A stretch of 64,000 bases of DNA from JAFGNV01 sp964612485. GTDB taxonomy: Bacteria > Chloroflexota > Anaerolineae > 4572-78 > J111. The notes beneath the pieces were generated by a model. The model had not been told where the DNA came from and made no database searches. It worked only from the letters and a program-made list of their open reading frames with translations. Shown here piece by piece: positions 25,433 to 35,531 of the stretch; within the stretch, counting starts at the first letter, position 1, and each line of letters starts with the position of its first letter. The position numbers and the translations under genes are program-made. The DNA is taken from NCBI GenBank assembly GCA_964612485.1, contig CAZTFF010000005.1:1-64000 (forward strand). The letters run 5' to 3'.

Positions 25433-26422
25433 ATGACCAACGAAAAATCGCTTAAAACTCAGGCGGAAACTATTATGGATGCGGTTGACCGGGATTTGCA
25501 GCAGGTGACGCAAACGCAGTCTCTGGCGGCGCTGGAAGAGATCGATGCCCGGGCCGGCGCGATCTCCCGGCTTATTTATGGGGCTATCAGCGATGTAGAT
25601 ATTGAAGCGGCCACTAAAAAGGTGGCGGCGCTGCGAGAACAATATCCCAACGCCTCGCCACAGGAATTATCGCAGCGGCTCATCCGCGAGAAATGCCGCA
25701 AAACCGGCGCGGTGGGCGCGGTCACGTCCGGCGCGGGGCTGATTCCCGGAATCGGCACGGCGGCGGCGCTTACGCTGGGTACGGCGGCGGACATTGGCGC
25801 TACCTTCAAACTCCAGGCGGAACTGGTGCTGGAAATTGCGGCGGTCTATGATTACCCGCTCTCCGATGAGGAAAAGCAGCGCATTGTGCTGACGATCACC
25901 GGCCTCAGCGCGGGAACCACGGCTGTGGCCCGCCGGGCCGGACAGGCGGTCACGCTGAAAGCCTCGGAAAAAGTGGCCGGGAAGGCGCTGGAAAAATCAT
26001 TTTTTAAGGCGCTGCCGGTGGTGGGCGTGATGGCCTCGGCGGGCACCAATGTGCTTACCAGCTACATCATCGGTTACCGGGCCGACGCCTATTTTCGGCT
26101 GGGGCCGGAGACTGTGGGCAGTTGGAGCGACAGCCTGCGCGCCATTACCGGGGTGGACGAGCGCAAAATCACGCGCTGGGTGGCCGATAGCGGCAAAAAC
26201 GCCGGCCAAAAGGTGGCTGCCGGCGCGGGCAAAGCTGCTGAAGCGGTTGGCAGTGGCGCGCAAAAAGTAGGTCAAACTGCCAAAGCCGGCGGGCGCTGGT
26301 ATTTGAACTGGCTGGTTACGTTCTGGACGGCGGTGTTCCGGCTGGTGGGCAGCGTGTTCGGTTTTGTCTGGACCGTCATTACGGATCTTCCCCGCAGGGT
26401 GATGGGCTTGTTTCGTCGATAA
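25433..26422 (+). CDS. EcsC-family protein
   Basis: A 329-residue protein (counted from ATG at 25433). The central part, about residues 60-230, has the EcsC-family look (PF12787): an alternation of amphipathic helices with Gly/Ala-rich stretches such as GAGLIPGIGTAAALTLG and a DIGATFKLQAEL helix, followed by LSDEEKQR. The C-terminal 100 residues contain an Ala/Lys/Gly-rich amphipathic repeat (KAAEAVGSG), then a hydrophobic helix (WLVTFWTAVFRLVGSVFGFVW) and a basic tail, so it is probably membrane attached. The function of EcsC proteins is not established. A TTG at 25409 would extend it by 8 residues but lies inside the repeat element; the ATG with AGGAAA upstream is preferred. Confidence 0.75.
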   Translation: MTNEKSLKTQAETIMDAVDRDLQQVTQTQSLAALEEIDARAGAISRLIYGAISDVDIEAATKKVAALREQYPNASPQELSQRLIREKCRKTGAVGAVTSGAGLIPGIGTAAALTLGTAADIGATFKLQAELVLEIAAVYDYPLSDEEKQRIVLTITGLSAGTTAVARRAGQAVTLKASEKVAGKALEKSFFKALPVVGVMASAGTNVLTSYIIGYRADAYFRLGPETVGSWSDSLRAITGVDERKITRWVADSGKNAGQKVAAGAGKAAEAVGSGAQKVGQTAKAGGRWYLNWLVTFWTAVFRLVGSVFGFVWTVITDLPRRVMGLFRR

Positions 26423-26470
26423 AAACGGTGCTGGTTGCGATTTTTTAACCGTAACCCCTTCTACGCCGAT

Positions 26471-26530
26471 TTAAGCCGGCAAAATGCCGGTTACAGTTTT
26501 GAAACTGTAACCATCACTGTCGCGGCTTAA
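26471..26530. repeat. Cruciform-like nested inverted repeat
   Basis: Outer arms TTAAGCCG (26471-26478) and CGGCTTAA (26523-26530) enclose two hairpins: CCGGC-AAAAT-GCCGG (26476-26490) and the 11-bp stem GGTTACAGTTT (26489-26499) with its complement at 26502-26512 around a 2-base loop. There is no T-tract. Confidence 0.75.
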
Positions 26531-26567
26531 GTTGGCAGTCAAATTTTGTTTTCAGGTTATTCCATCG

Positions 26568-27623
26568 ATGGCTAACAAACCGATTTTACTCAATCTATCA
26601 TCAACAGAATTAAAAAATCTGGTCACAGAGTGGGGCCAGCCAAACTACCGGGCCGGACAGATTGAAACCTGGTTGTACCGGCACTATGCGGCAGATGCCG
26701 CGCAAATGAACAATCTGCCCCAATCGTTGCGCCAGCATCTGGCCGAAGAAACCGTGGTCAGCCCGCTGGAGCCGTTGGTTTCGCTTGATTCTATGGATGG
26801 TCAGACCCACAAAATGTTGTTTGCTTTACCCGATAGCCGGCAGGTAGAGGCGGTGTTGATGCGTTACGACCGGCGGCAGACGTTGTGTATCAGCACCCAG
26901 GCCGGCTGCGCCATGGATTGCCCCTTTTGCGCCACCGGGCAAATGGGGTTCCAACGGAATCTGTCGGCGGGAGAGATTGTGGCTCAGGTGCTGGCCTATG
27001 CTCGTCAATTGGCGCAGGAAGATAAACAAGTCACCAACATTGTATTTATGGGCATGGGCGAGCCGCTGGCCAATTACGCCGAAACCTGGCGCGCCATCCG
27101 GCGGCTCAATGATTCCCAGGGTTTTAACCTGGGCGCGCGGCGGATGACGCTCTCTACGGTGGGGTTGGTGCCGGCCATTCGTCGGATGAGCCGGGAGCCG
27201 GAACAGGTAGGGCTGGCGGTATCGCTGCACGCAGCCACCGATGAACTGCGGAATCGGATCGTACCCATCAACCGGCGCTATCCGCTGGCCATGTTGATGC
27301 AAACCCTGCGAGACTACATTGAGCAGACCCATCGCCGGGTGACGTTTGAGTATGCGCTGATGGATGGCCTGAACGACAGCGAGACCCAGGCCCGGCAACT
27401 GGCCGGTTTACTCCAGGGGCTGCTGTGCCACGTCAACCTGATTCCGCTCAATCCTACGCCCAACTCGCCCTGGAGCGGTTCGCCCGATGAACGGGTTTAC
27501 GCCTTTCGAGATCAATTGCAAGCAGCCAATATTCCCACCACCGTGCGGCTGCGGCGCGGCATTGATATTGCCGCCGGCTGCGGCCAACTGCATAATGCCC
27601 ATCAAACCCTGAAAATCTCCTGA
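26568..27623 (+). CDS. rlmN: Dual-specificity rRNA/tRNA C2-adenosine methyltransferase RlmN
   Basis: A 351-residue radical-SAM methyltransferase that makes m2A in 23S rRNA (position 2503) and in some tRNAs. The radical-SAM cluster motif is CAMDCPFCATG near residue 115; GMGEPLANY, TLSTVGLVP and the C-terminal RRGIDIAAGCGQL, containing the second catalytic Cys, are all in place. The N-terminal helical domain carries the YRAGQIETWLY motif. A TTG at 26532 lengthens the frame by 12 residues; the ATG at 26568 matches the family N-terminus better, though its ribosome binding site (AGGT) is weak. It is convergent with rpmB across about 210 bp that contains a small-RNA candidate. Confidence 0.95.
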   Translation: MANKPILLNLSSTELKNLVTEWGQPNYRAGQIETWLYRHYAADAAQMNNLPQSLRQHLAEETVVSPLEPLVSLDSMDGQTHKMLFALPDSRQVEAVLMRYDRRQTLCISTQAGCAMDCPFCATGQMGFQRNLSAGEIVAQVLAYARQLAQEDKQVTNIVFMGMGEPLANYAETWRAIRRLNDSQGFNLGARRMTLSTVGLVPAIRRMSREPEQVGLAVSLHAATDELRNRIVPINRRYPLAMLMQTLRDYIEQTHRRVTFEYALMDGLNDSETQARQLAGLLQGLLCHVNLIPLNPTPNSPWSGSPDERVYAFRDQLQAANIPTTVRLRRGIDIAAGCGQLHNAHQTLKIS

Positions 27624-27660
27624 AATCCTGCCGAACGCTGGAAATTCGTTCAAAAAACCC

Positions 27661-27689
27661 TTGATTTTTTAGCCGGAACGATGTATTAT
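27661..27689 (+). promoter_or_regulatory. Strong sigma-70-type promoter of a small-RNA candidate
   Basis: TTGATT (27661-27666), 17 bp, TATTAT (27684-27689). Nothing protein-coding follows on the plus strand for more than 400 bp; a three-hairpin RNA candidate does. Confidence 0.6.
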
Positions 27690-27695
27690 AAAGCC

Positions 27696-27800
27696 CGGTG
27701 TTTCCGGGACGTGGTGCAACGGAAACATACCGGAGCATCCATGCATTGCGTTCTGTCTCCCACGCAAGACAAAAGGCCAGCATTTGGTTGCTGGCCTTTA
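27696..27800 (+). ncRNA. Candidate small RNA with three consecutive hairpins
   Basis: From the predicted start near 27696 the transcript would fold as follows. Hairpin 1: 27695-27706 with 27720-27733, a 12-bp stem with a 2-base bulge and a 13-base loop. Hairpin 2: TTGCGT 27746-27751 with ACGCAA 27762-27767; its loop TCTGTCTCCC is pyrimidine-rich. Hairpin 3: AAGGCCAGC 27773-27781 with 27790-27798, terminator-like. I could not match it to SRP RNA, 6S, tmRNA, RNase P or a known riboswitch. A pyrimidine-rich exposed loop could pair with Shine-Dalgarno sequences; that is speculation. The alternative is a repeat remnant between convergent genes. Confidence 0.45.
27773..27798. terminator. Bidirectional hairpin terminator between rpmB and the sRNA candidate
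   Basis: A 9-bp perfect GC-rich stem with an 8-base loop. On the minus strand it is followed by TTTTGTCTT, which suits termination of rpmB 38 bp after its stop. On the plus strand it is followed by TTTAAATT, a weaker U-tract. Confidence 0.7.
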
Positions 27801-27836
27801 AATTAAAGAAAACCAAAAAAATTTTGTAAAGTTACA

Positions 27837-28019
27837 TTAGCTGCTTTTGGCAGCCGTGCGCAAACACCGGGAGCAAACTTTCATCTTGCGGGCTTTGCCC
27901 TGTTTATAAAACGTTACTTTCTGGATGTTGGGTTTCCATTTTCGCTTGGTGTGACGCATTGAGTGGCTGACATTGTGACCACTCATCGGTTTTTTACCAC
28001 AAATTTCGCACTTGGCCAT
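27837..28019 (-). CDS. rpmB: Large ribosomal subunit protein bL28
   Basis: A 60-residue L28. It begins MAKCEICGKKP, has the family core SHSMRHTKRKWKPN and ends with CSRCLRT. The paired Cys (CEIC near the start, CSRC near the end) mark the zinc-binding form of L28. A TTG two codons upstream is in frame, but the ATG at 28019 with AGGAAG upstream fits the family N-terminus. It is divergent from the FakA-like gene, an arrangement seen around rpmB in many bacteria although usually with an Asp23-family gene between, which is absent here. Confidence 0.97.
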   Translation of the reverse strand: MAKCEICGKKPMSGHNVSHSMRHTKRKWKPNIQKVTFYKQGKARKMKVCSRCLRTAAKSS

Positions 28020-28062
28020 GATCAACTTCCTTATCCTGAATTTTCAACAAAAGGCCGCAACA

Positions 28063-28091
28063 TTTCTGTTGCAGCCACAATGCGATATAAT
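28063..28091 (+). promoter_or_regulatory. Promoter candidate of the FakA-like operon
   Basis: A perfect -10 box TATAAT at 28086-28091, with a poor -35 (TTTCTG at 28063-28068, 17 bp away). A small inverted repeat GCAACA-TTTC-TGTTGC (28057-28072) overlaps the -35 and could be an operator shared with divergent rpmB. Confidence 0.4.
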
Positions 28092-28145
28092 ACCATGCAG
28101 CGAGCGAATTGGCAAACAGCGATGGGGTAAGAAACAAAAAAGGAT

Positions 28146-29828
28146 GTGCCCTTGAATTCAAGCGTACCTGAGAAGGCAATAGCCCGGAATTTAACGGATA
28201 CCGGCAATGCCACCTGTAATGGCCTGGATTTAAGAAACTTGCTGCGCAGCGGGCAGCAATGGCTCGAAGCGCACGCGGAGCTTGTTAACAACTTAAATGT
28301 TTATCCCGTGCCGGATGGCGATACCGGCACCAATATGGTACTCACCATGCGGGCCGCGCTGGCCCAGACTGCTGAAGCCACCGATCACCAGGCCGGTACC
28401 ATTGCCGTGGCGGCGGCCCACGGCGCGTTGATGGGCGCGCGCGGCAATTCTGGCGTCATCCTGTCTCAGTTTTTACAGGGGATGGCAGAAGCGTTGCAGG
28501 GCCGTAACACGTTTACCACCGCCGATTTTGCCTGTGCTTTACAGCAGGCCAGCCGCCAGGCGTACCGCAGCGTACCGGAGCCGGTCGAAGGCACGATTCT
28601 TACCGTGGCCCGCGCCATGGCCGATGCCGCCCGGCAAAGCGCCGCCCGTTACACCGATTTGCAGGTGGTGTTAGCCGATACATTGCACGCGGCCAAAGTG
28701 GCTCAGGCCGGCACCCCTTTGTTGTTGCCAGTGCTTAAAGAAGCCGGCGTCACCGACTCCGGGGGGCAGGGATTGGTGTATATTCTGGAAGGCGGCCTGC
28801 GGTATCTGCAACATGAGCCGGTTGATGTTGCTCCGGTTGAGGCTGAAGTCATTATTCCAAAAGGTATAGCAGCGGAACCATACGGCTATGATGTGCAATT
28901 TCTTGTCCGGGGGACGAAGTTGGATGTAACTTCCATTAGGGCCGTTATTGGCCGTATGGGGGAGTCTGTGCTGGTGGTGGGAGATGAACAACTGGTAAAA
29001 GTTCATCTTCACGCGCCAGACCCCGGCGCGCCGCTCAGTTACGGGGCGCGGCAGGGCAGTATCAGCGAGGTGGTGGTAGAAAACCTGGATTTGCAAGCCC
29101 GGGCCTTTGCTCATTCGGCGGTCAATGATGAACCGGCCTCTGAAAAAGCTGCTCCGCTGGCTCTGGCGGCCATTGCCGTGGCCTCCGGTGATGGATTTGG
29201 CCGTATCTTCCGAAGTTTGGGCGTGAACCAGGTGGTTTCCGGCGGGCAAACCCATAATCCCAGTGTTGATGAACTGCTGGCGGCCATCAACCGGACGTCG
29301 GCCCAACACATTGTCATTCTACCCAACAACAGCAACGTGATCCTGCCGGCGCGACAGGCGCAGCAGGTGGCGCAGCGGGATGGCGACGGGAAGCGCGTGA
29401 CCGTTTTGCCCACCCACACGCTGCCCCAAGGCATTGCGGCGATGTTGTCTTTTAATGCCCGGCCGGATGTGGAAACCACCCTGGCGCGGATGGCCGAAGC
29501 CATGGCGCAAATCAAAACCATCGAGATAACCCGCGCTGTACGCAGCAGCCAGCTTAACGGCTTTCGGATGAAAAGCGGCGATGTGATGGGGCTGTTGGAA
29601 CAAACATTGGTTGCGGTGGGGCAGGCCGTCGATGAAGTGACAGCGCAGGTCTTGAGCCGGTTGGAAGTTGAAGCGTACGAAATCGCAACCATTTACTTTG
29701 GCCGGGAGCAATCGCCAAGGCAGGCGGCCGAATTGGCTCAAAAAATTTCGACGCTTTATTCTGATTTAGAAATTGAGGTTCACGCGGGGGGACAAGCCTA
29801 TTATGACTATATTATATCAATGGAGTAA
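28146..29828 (+). CDS. fakA: FakA-like fatty acid kinase, DAK2-domain protein
   Basis: A 560-residue protein. Residues 25-225 form the DhaL/DAK2 kinase domain with NVYPVPDGDTGTNM (metal-binding Asp residues) and GARGNSGVILSQ. A central region of about 230-330 follows, and then a C-terminal DegV-like domain with ILPNNSNVILPARQA and THTLPQGIAAM. This is the architecture of FakA/YloV, the ATP-dependent subunit that phosphorylates fatty acids held by a FakB (DegV) partner. That partner is next door, 9 bp downstream. The start is uncertain: GTG at 28146 gives about 20 residues before the conserved LRNLLRSGQQWL and its AAGGAT is too close; a later non-ATG start is possible. Confidence 0.88.
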   Translation: MPLNSSVPEKAIARNLTDTGNATCNGLDLRNLLRSGQQWLEAHAELVNNLNVYPVPDGDTGTNMVLTMRAALAQTAEATDHQAGTIAVAAAHGALMGARGNSGVILSQFLQGMAEALQGRNTFTTADFACALQQASRQAYRSVPEPVEGTILTVARAMADAARQSAARYTDLQVVLADTLHAAKVAQAGTPLLLPVLKEAGVTDSGGQGLVYILEGGLRYLQHEPVDVAPVEAEVIIPKGIAAEPYGYDVQFLVRGTKLDVTSIRAVIGRMGESVLVVGDEQLVKVHLHAPDPGAPLSYGARQGSISEVVVENLDLQARAFAHSAVNDEPASEKAAPLALAAIAVASGDGFGRIFRSLGVNQVVSGGQTHNPSVDELLAAINRTSAQHIVILPNNSNVILPARQAQQVAQRDGDGKRVTVLPTHTLPQGIAAMLSFNARPDVETTLARMAEAMAQIKTIEITRAVRSSQLNGFRMKSGDVMGLLEQTLVAVGQAVDEVTAQVLSRLEVEAYEIATIYFGREQSPRQAAELAQKISTLYSDLEIEVHAGGQAYYDYIISME

Positions 29829-29837
29829 GGGTTTACC

Positions 29838-30689
29838 TTGTCAAAAGTAGCCATTATCACCGATAGCACGGCCTATTTTGAGCCGGGCGAAGCAGAAAAA
29901 TTGGGAATTCATGTGGTCCCGCTCAGCATCAGGCTGGGCAGCGACCAATTTTTGGAAGGATCAGAGATTGATGCGGACGAACTGGCGCGCCGCCTGGAAT
30001 ATGGCGCGCCGTTTCCCGTCAGCGTTCCGCCGGATGTGGCCACATTTGAGAAATTATACGCCGATTTGCACAAGCAGACCGATCAGATTCTGGCTATCCA
30101 TATCTCTAGCCGGTTGAGCAAAACGGTGCGCCACTCCGAGTTAGGCGCAGAGCCGCTGCTGGGACGCTGTTCGATTGAAGTGATCGACTCGATGACCTCC
30201 TCGCTGGGGCTGGGTATCCTGGTTAAAGCGGCGGCCAAAGCCGCCAACGAAGGGATGCCGCTTGATGATATTGTGCGGCTGGTGCGCGGCATCATTCCCC
30301 ACATTTACCTGGTGTTTTATGTGGAAACCATGGAATACCTGGAACGCGGCGGGCGAATTGGCAAAGCCCAGGCTATTTTGGGATCAATGCTCAACATCAA
30401 GCCCATTCTTTTTATGGAAGACGGCGATATTATCCCCCTGGAGAAAGTTCGCACCACAGAAAAAGCCATCGAAAAACTGTTTGAATTTGTAGCCGAATTT
30501 GATGATCTGGTACAAACGGCGATTATTCAGGGCAGCAAGCACCCCAACAAAGATGCGCGAAATTTGCAAGAACGGTTAACCCTGAGTTTCCCGAATTTGG
30601 ATTTTCCCATTATTCAATATGGTCCTGATCTCGCCACCCGGGTTGGAACCAATGCGCTGGGAATTGTAGTTTACGAAGGGATGGCTTAA
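29838..30689 (+). CDS. DegV-family fatty-acid-binding protein (FakB-like)
   Basis: A 283-residue DegV protein. It opens with VAIITDSTAYF, the motif that binds the fatty-acid carboxylate through Ser/Thr, and also carries the TSSLGLG segment (equivalent to MxSxG.G), YLERGGRIGK, and a late GTNALGIVVYEG. In the FakAB system it presents a fatty acid to FakA and then delivers acyl-phosphate to PlsX/PlsY for phospholipid synthesis. The start is TTG at 29838 with AAGG upstream. It begins 9 bp after the FakA-like gene and is followed 2 bp later by recG, so all three are one operon. Confidence 0.88.
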   Translation: MSKVAIITDSTAYFEPGEAEKLGIHVVPLSIRLGSDQFLEGSEIDADELARRLEYGAPFPVSVPPDVATFEKLYADLHKQTDQILAIHISSRLSKTVRHSELGAEPLLGRCSIEVIDSMTSSLGLGILVKAAAKAANEGMPLDDIVRLVRGIIPHIYLVFYVETMEYLERGGRIGKAQAILGSMLNIKPILFMEDGDIIPLEKVRTTEKAIEKLFEFVAEFDDLVQTAIIQGSKHPNKDARNLQERLTLSFPNLDFPIIQYGPDLATRVGTNALGIVVYEGMA

Positions 30690-30691
30690 CC

Positions 30692-33363
<2,672 letters not shown>

Positions 33364-33364
<1 letters not shown>

Positions 33365-33888
33365 TGACTCGAGCAGTTTATCCCGCAACCTTTGATCCCC
33401 TGACCAACGGCCATGTTGACATTGCCGAACGCGCCGCCCGCATGTTTGATGAACTGGTGGTGGGCGTATTTGACCGTCCCATGAAAAGTTTGCTCTTTAC
33501 CATTGAAGAAAGATTGGCCCTGACCCGCGAAGCACTGGAGCATGTGAATAATATCACCGTGCTCAGCTACAGCGGACTCACCGTGAACTTTGCCGCAGAC
33601 CAGGGCGCGGGCTACATTGTGCGCGGCCTGCGCGCCCTTTCTGATTTTGAATGGGAGTTGCAGCTCTCCCTAGCTAACCACAGCCTGGACCCCGAGATTG
33701 AAACGATTTGTTTGATGGCCAGCCAGGAACATTCGTTTCTGAGTTCCAGCGTGCTCAAGGAAATTGCCCTCAACGGCGGCAGTATCGATCACCTGGCCCC
33801 GCCATGTGTGGTTAAAGCCTTTTTAACCAAAGACATGGTTGATGAAGATGGAAACAGCCGGGTTAAAATTGTTTCTGTGCGCGATTGA
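33364..33888 (+). CDS. coaD: Phosphopantetheine adenylyltransferase
   Basis: A 174-residue nucleotidyltransferase-fold enzyme that makes dephospho-CoA from 4'-phosphopantetheine and ATP. Signature motifs: YPATFDPLTNGH at residues 6-17 (the T/HxGH-type site), VRGLRALSDFEWE and the ATP-binding SFLSSS. Its ATG shares one base with the recG stop (TAATG), so the two are translationally coupled. It lies beside fatty-acid genes that use CoA. The C-terminus, about 10 residues longer than in E. coli, is charged. Confidence 0.97.
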
Positions 33889-33903
33889 AACAGGTTGACA
33901 AGT

Positions 33904-33932
33904 TTGTTTTTTGGTGAATTTTTCTTTACAAT
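33904..33932 (+). promoter_or_regulatory. Promoter candidate before the SepIVA-like gene
   Basis: TTGTTT (33904-33909), 17 bp, TACAAT (33927-33932). A perfect TTGACA at 33895-33900 is too far away (26 bp) to pair with it. Confidence 0.4.
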
Positions 33933-33977
33933 GGAGTTATTATTCACCAACATACCCTGATGAAGGTGGTGCGTGCT

Positions 33978-34526
33978 ATGGACATTATTCATTTGATAGA
34001 CCGCTTGGAAATATTGATTACGGAAAAAGGCTTTCGGATCCCCTTTACGTCTAATGTGGTTGTTCAGGAAGATGAATTTTTGGATATTATCGACCAGATG
34101 CGGGTTTCGATTCCCGAAGAAGTGAAACTGGCCAAACGCACCGAAGCCGAACGGGAACGCATGCTGCTCCAGGCCCAGGAAGAAGCCGATCAGGTGCTGG
34201 ATGTCGCCCGCAATAAAGCCAAGGCCATGACCGAGGACCACGAACTGATCACCTTTGCCAAGCAGCGCGCCAAAGAGATTGAAGTCCAGGCCAAAGAACA
34301 GGCACAGGAGATCATTTCTGAGTCTGATGAATACATTGTTGACCAGTTGGGCGAGTTGGAAGAACAGTTGATGAAAACCCTTACCACCGTGCGAAACGGG
34401 CTGCGGTTTGTGCGAGAAACCCAAACCCAACGGCAGCAGGAGTTTCTTGAAGAATTGGAAGCGCAGGAAGGTAAACCCGGCGCGCGCTCAGAAACGGTAG
34501 CCGAAGAGGCCGAACCTTCGAAGTAA
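33978..34526 (+). CDS. SepIVA/DivIVA-like coiled-coil protein
   Basis: A 182-residue, mostly helical and highly charged protein. Residues 1-20 (IIHLIDRLEILITEKG) and the following LLD-type segment FLDIIDQMRVSIPEEVKLA resemble the actinobacterial SepIVA proteins. Residues 45-160 are a continuous coiled coil rich in Glu, Gln, Ala and Lys. In Mycobacterium the SepIVA gene lies directly before the DUF177 gene, the same neighbour as here. SepIVA works in septum and cell-envelope organisation; whether this protein does is an inference from position and pattern. The ATG at 33978 has AAGGTGG eight bases before it and is preferred to the ATG at 33960, which has no ribosome binding site. Confidence 0.65.
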   Translation: MDIIHLIDRLEILITEKGFRIPFTSNVVVQEDEFLDIIDQMRVSIPEEVKLAKRTEAERERMLLQAQEEADQVLDVARNKAKAMTEDHELITFAKQRAKEIEVQAKEQAQEIISESDEYIVDQLGELEEQLMKTLTTVRNGLRFVRETQTQRQQEFLEELEAQEGKPGARSETVAEEAEPSK

Positions 34527-34570
34527 CGAGTACCATCCTTACCGGGAATTTTGAGGGAACAAGCATTGCG

Positions 34571-34606
34571 CCCCGGCGGACCCAAGCAGGTACCCCGGGG
34601 TTTTTT
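34571..34606 (+). terminator. Intrinsic terminator closing the recG-coaD-SepIVA-like unit
   Basis: CCCCGG (34571-34576) pairs with CCGGGG (34595-34600) and is followed at once by TTTTTT (34601-34606). The loop is long (18 bases), so efficiency is uncertain. Confidence 0.6.
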
Positions 34607-34627
34607 GTCGCCGCCGGTGGAAATATT

Positions 34628-34655
34628 TGACAATCTCCCGAACATTTTTATAATC
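34628..34655 (+). promoter_or_regulatory. Near-consensus promoter of the DUF177-rpmF-fabD-fabG unit
   Basis: TTGACA (34628-34633), 16 bp, TATAAT (34650-34655): both boxes are perfect. Transcription should begin near 34662, only about four bases before the ATG at 34666, which predicts an essentially leaderless mRNA. Confidence 0.75.
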
Positions 34656-34665
34656 AATTGCTTGT

Positions 34666-35235
34666 ATGCATGAAGAAAAGGCCACACCGGCCCAATACGC
34701 CCTGCAATTTAACGTTGCGCAATTATTAAAAGAAGCAACCGGCGCGACTCGTCACTACGATATCAATGTTGATGTTGCGAACGAATTTGATGAAGACGTG
34801 ATCGCGGTTTCTCCTCTAACCGGTCAGCTAAGACTTCTACGAACAGGCACTAATATTCTGGTGACCGGGCTGCTGGAAGTTACGCTCAGAAAAAATTGCG
34901 TCCGCTGTCTGACCAGCCTGGAGATGCCGGTTTCTATGGATATTGAAGAGATATTCTATCCAAAAATCGACATTATTACCGGCGATCCCATCGATATTCC
35001 AGAGGATACGGAACCGGCCAATATCATCGACGAGCCTAACATCTTGAATTTGTTTGAGATCGTGCGGCAAGAAATGGTCCTGGCCAATGACGTGATCCTC
35101 TATTGCCGGCCCGATTGCAAGGGCTTGTGCCCGCAGTGCGGGAAAGATCAAAATATAGACCCCTGTGATTGTGAAACCAATCAAATAGACCCGCGCTGGG
35201 CGGGTTTACAGGCTTTACAAAAAGACGAAGATTAA
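34666..35235 (+). CDS. DUF177 (YceD) family protein
   Basis: A 189-residue member of the YceD/DUF177 family, which almost always sits just before rpmF (L32). The conserved CVRCL motif lies near residue 82, and the C-terminal zinc-binding segment has CRPDCKGLCPQCG followed by DPCDCE. The plant homologue is needed for 23S rRNA accumulation, so a role in ribosome assembly is likely. The ATG at 34666 is about four bases after the predicted transcription start. A second glutamate-rich loop (EDTEPANIIDEP) separates the two Cys regions. rpmF follows 33 bp later. Confidence 0.9.
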   Translation: MHEEKATPAQYALQFNVAQLLKEATGATRHYDINVDVANEFDEDVIAVSPLTGQLRLLRTGTNILVTGLLEVTLRKNCVRCLTSLEMPVSMDIEEIFYPKIDIITGDPIDIPEDTEPANIIDEPNILNLFEIVRQEMVLANDVILYCRPDCKGLCPQCGKDQNIDPCDCETNQIDPRWAGLQALQKDED

Positions 35236-35268
35236 GACCGAAACATCACTAGAAAGGAAATTAGCAAG

Positions 35269-35463
35269 ATGGGTGCATTACCGAAACGAAAAGTCTCCAG
35301 TGTCCGCCGAGACCGCCGTCGCGCGCATTACCTGCGCCTGAAAATGCCGTCCATGGTTCCCTGCCCGCAGTGTGGCAGTTTGCGTCTGGCGCATCATGTT
35401 TGCCCCAATTGTGGCACCTACGAGGGGGAACAAGTGTTAGAAGTGGAAAAGGCTGCTGAGTAA
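35269..35463 (+). CDS. rpmF: Large ribosomal subunit protein bL32
   Basis: A 64-residue L32 with the basic N-terminus MGALPKRKVSSVRRDRRR and a zinc ribbon CPQCG (C32, C35) and CPNCG (C45, C48). AAAGGA precedes the ATG. It is linked to the DUF177 gene upstream. A hairpin between rpmF and fabD may lower read-through into the fatty-acid genes. Confidence 0.97.
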   Translation: MGALPKRKVSSVRRDRRRAHYLRLKMPSMVPCPQCGSLRLAHHVCPNCGTYEGEQVLEVEKAAE

Positions 35464-35491
35464 CATCTAACCGAGACGAATGATAAAAATT

Positions 35492-35522
35492 GGCCGTGCT
35501 GCGCTGGTACGGCCTTTATTTT
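35492..35522 (+). terminator. Attenuator-like hairpin between rpmF and fabD
   Basis: GGCCGT (35492-35497) pairs with ACGGCC (35509-35514) across an 11-base loop and is followed by TTTATTTTG. It lies only about 10 bp before the fabD ATG, so partial termination is more likely than a complete stop. Confidence 0.6.
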
Positions 35523-35531
35523 GTGTGAAAT

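Noticed and set aside
27696..27800. tRNA, SRP RNA or tmRNA at the small-RNA candidate
   Set aside because: No T-loop consensus, no cloverleaf, and no SRP tetraloop motif; the folds do not match.
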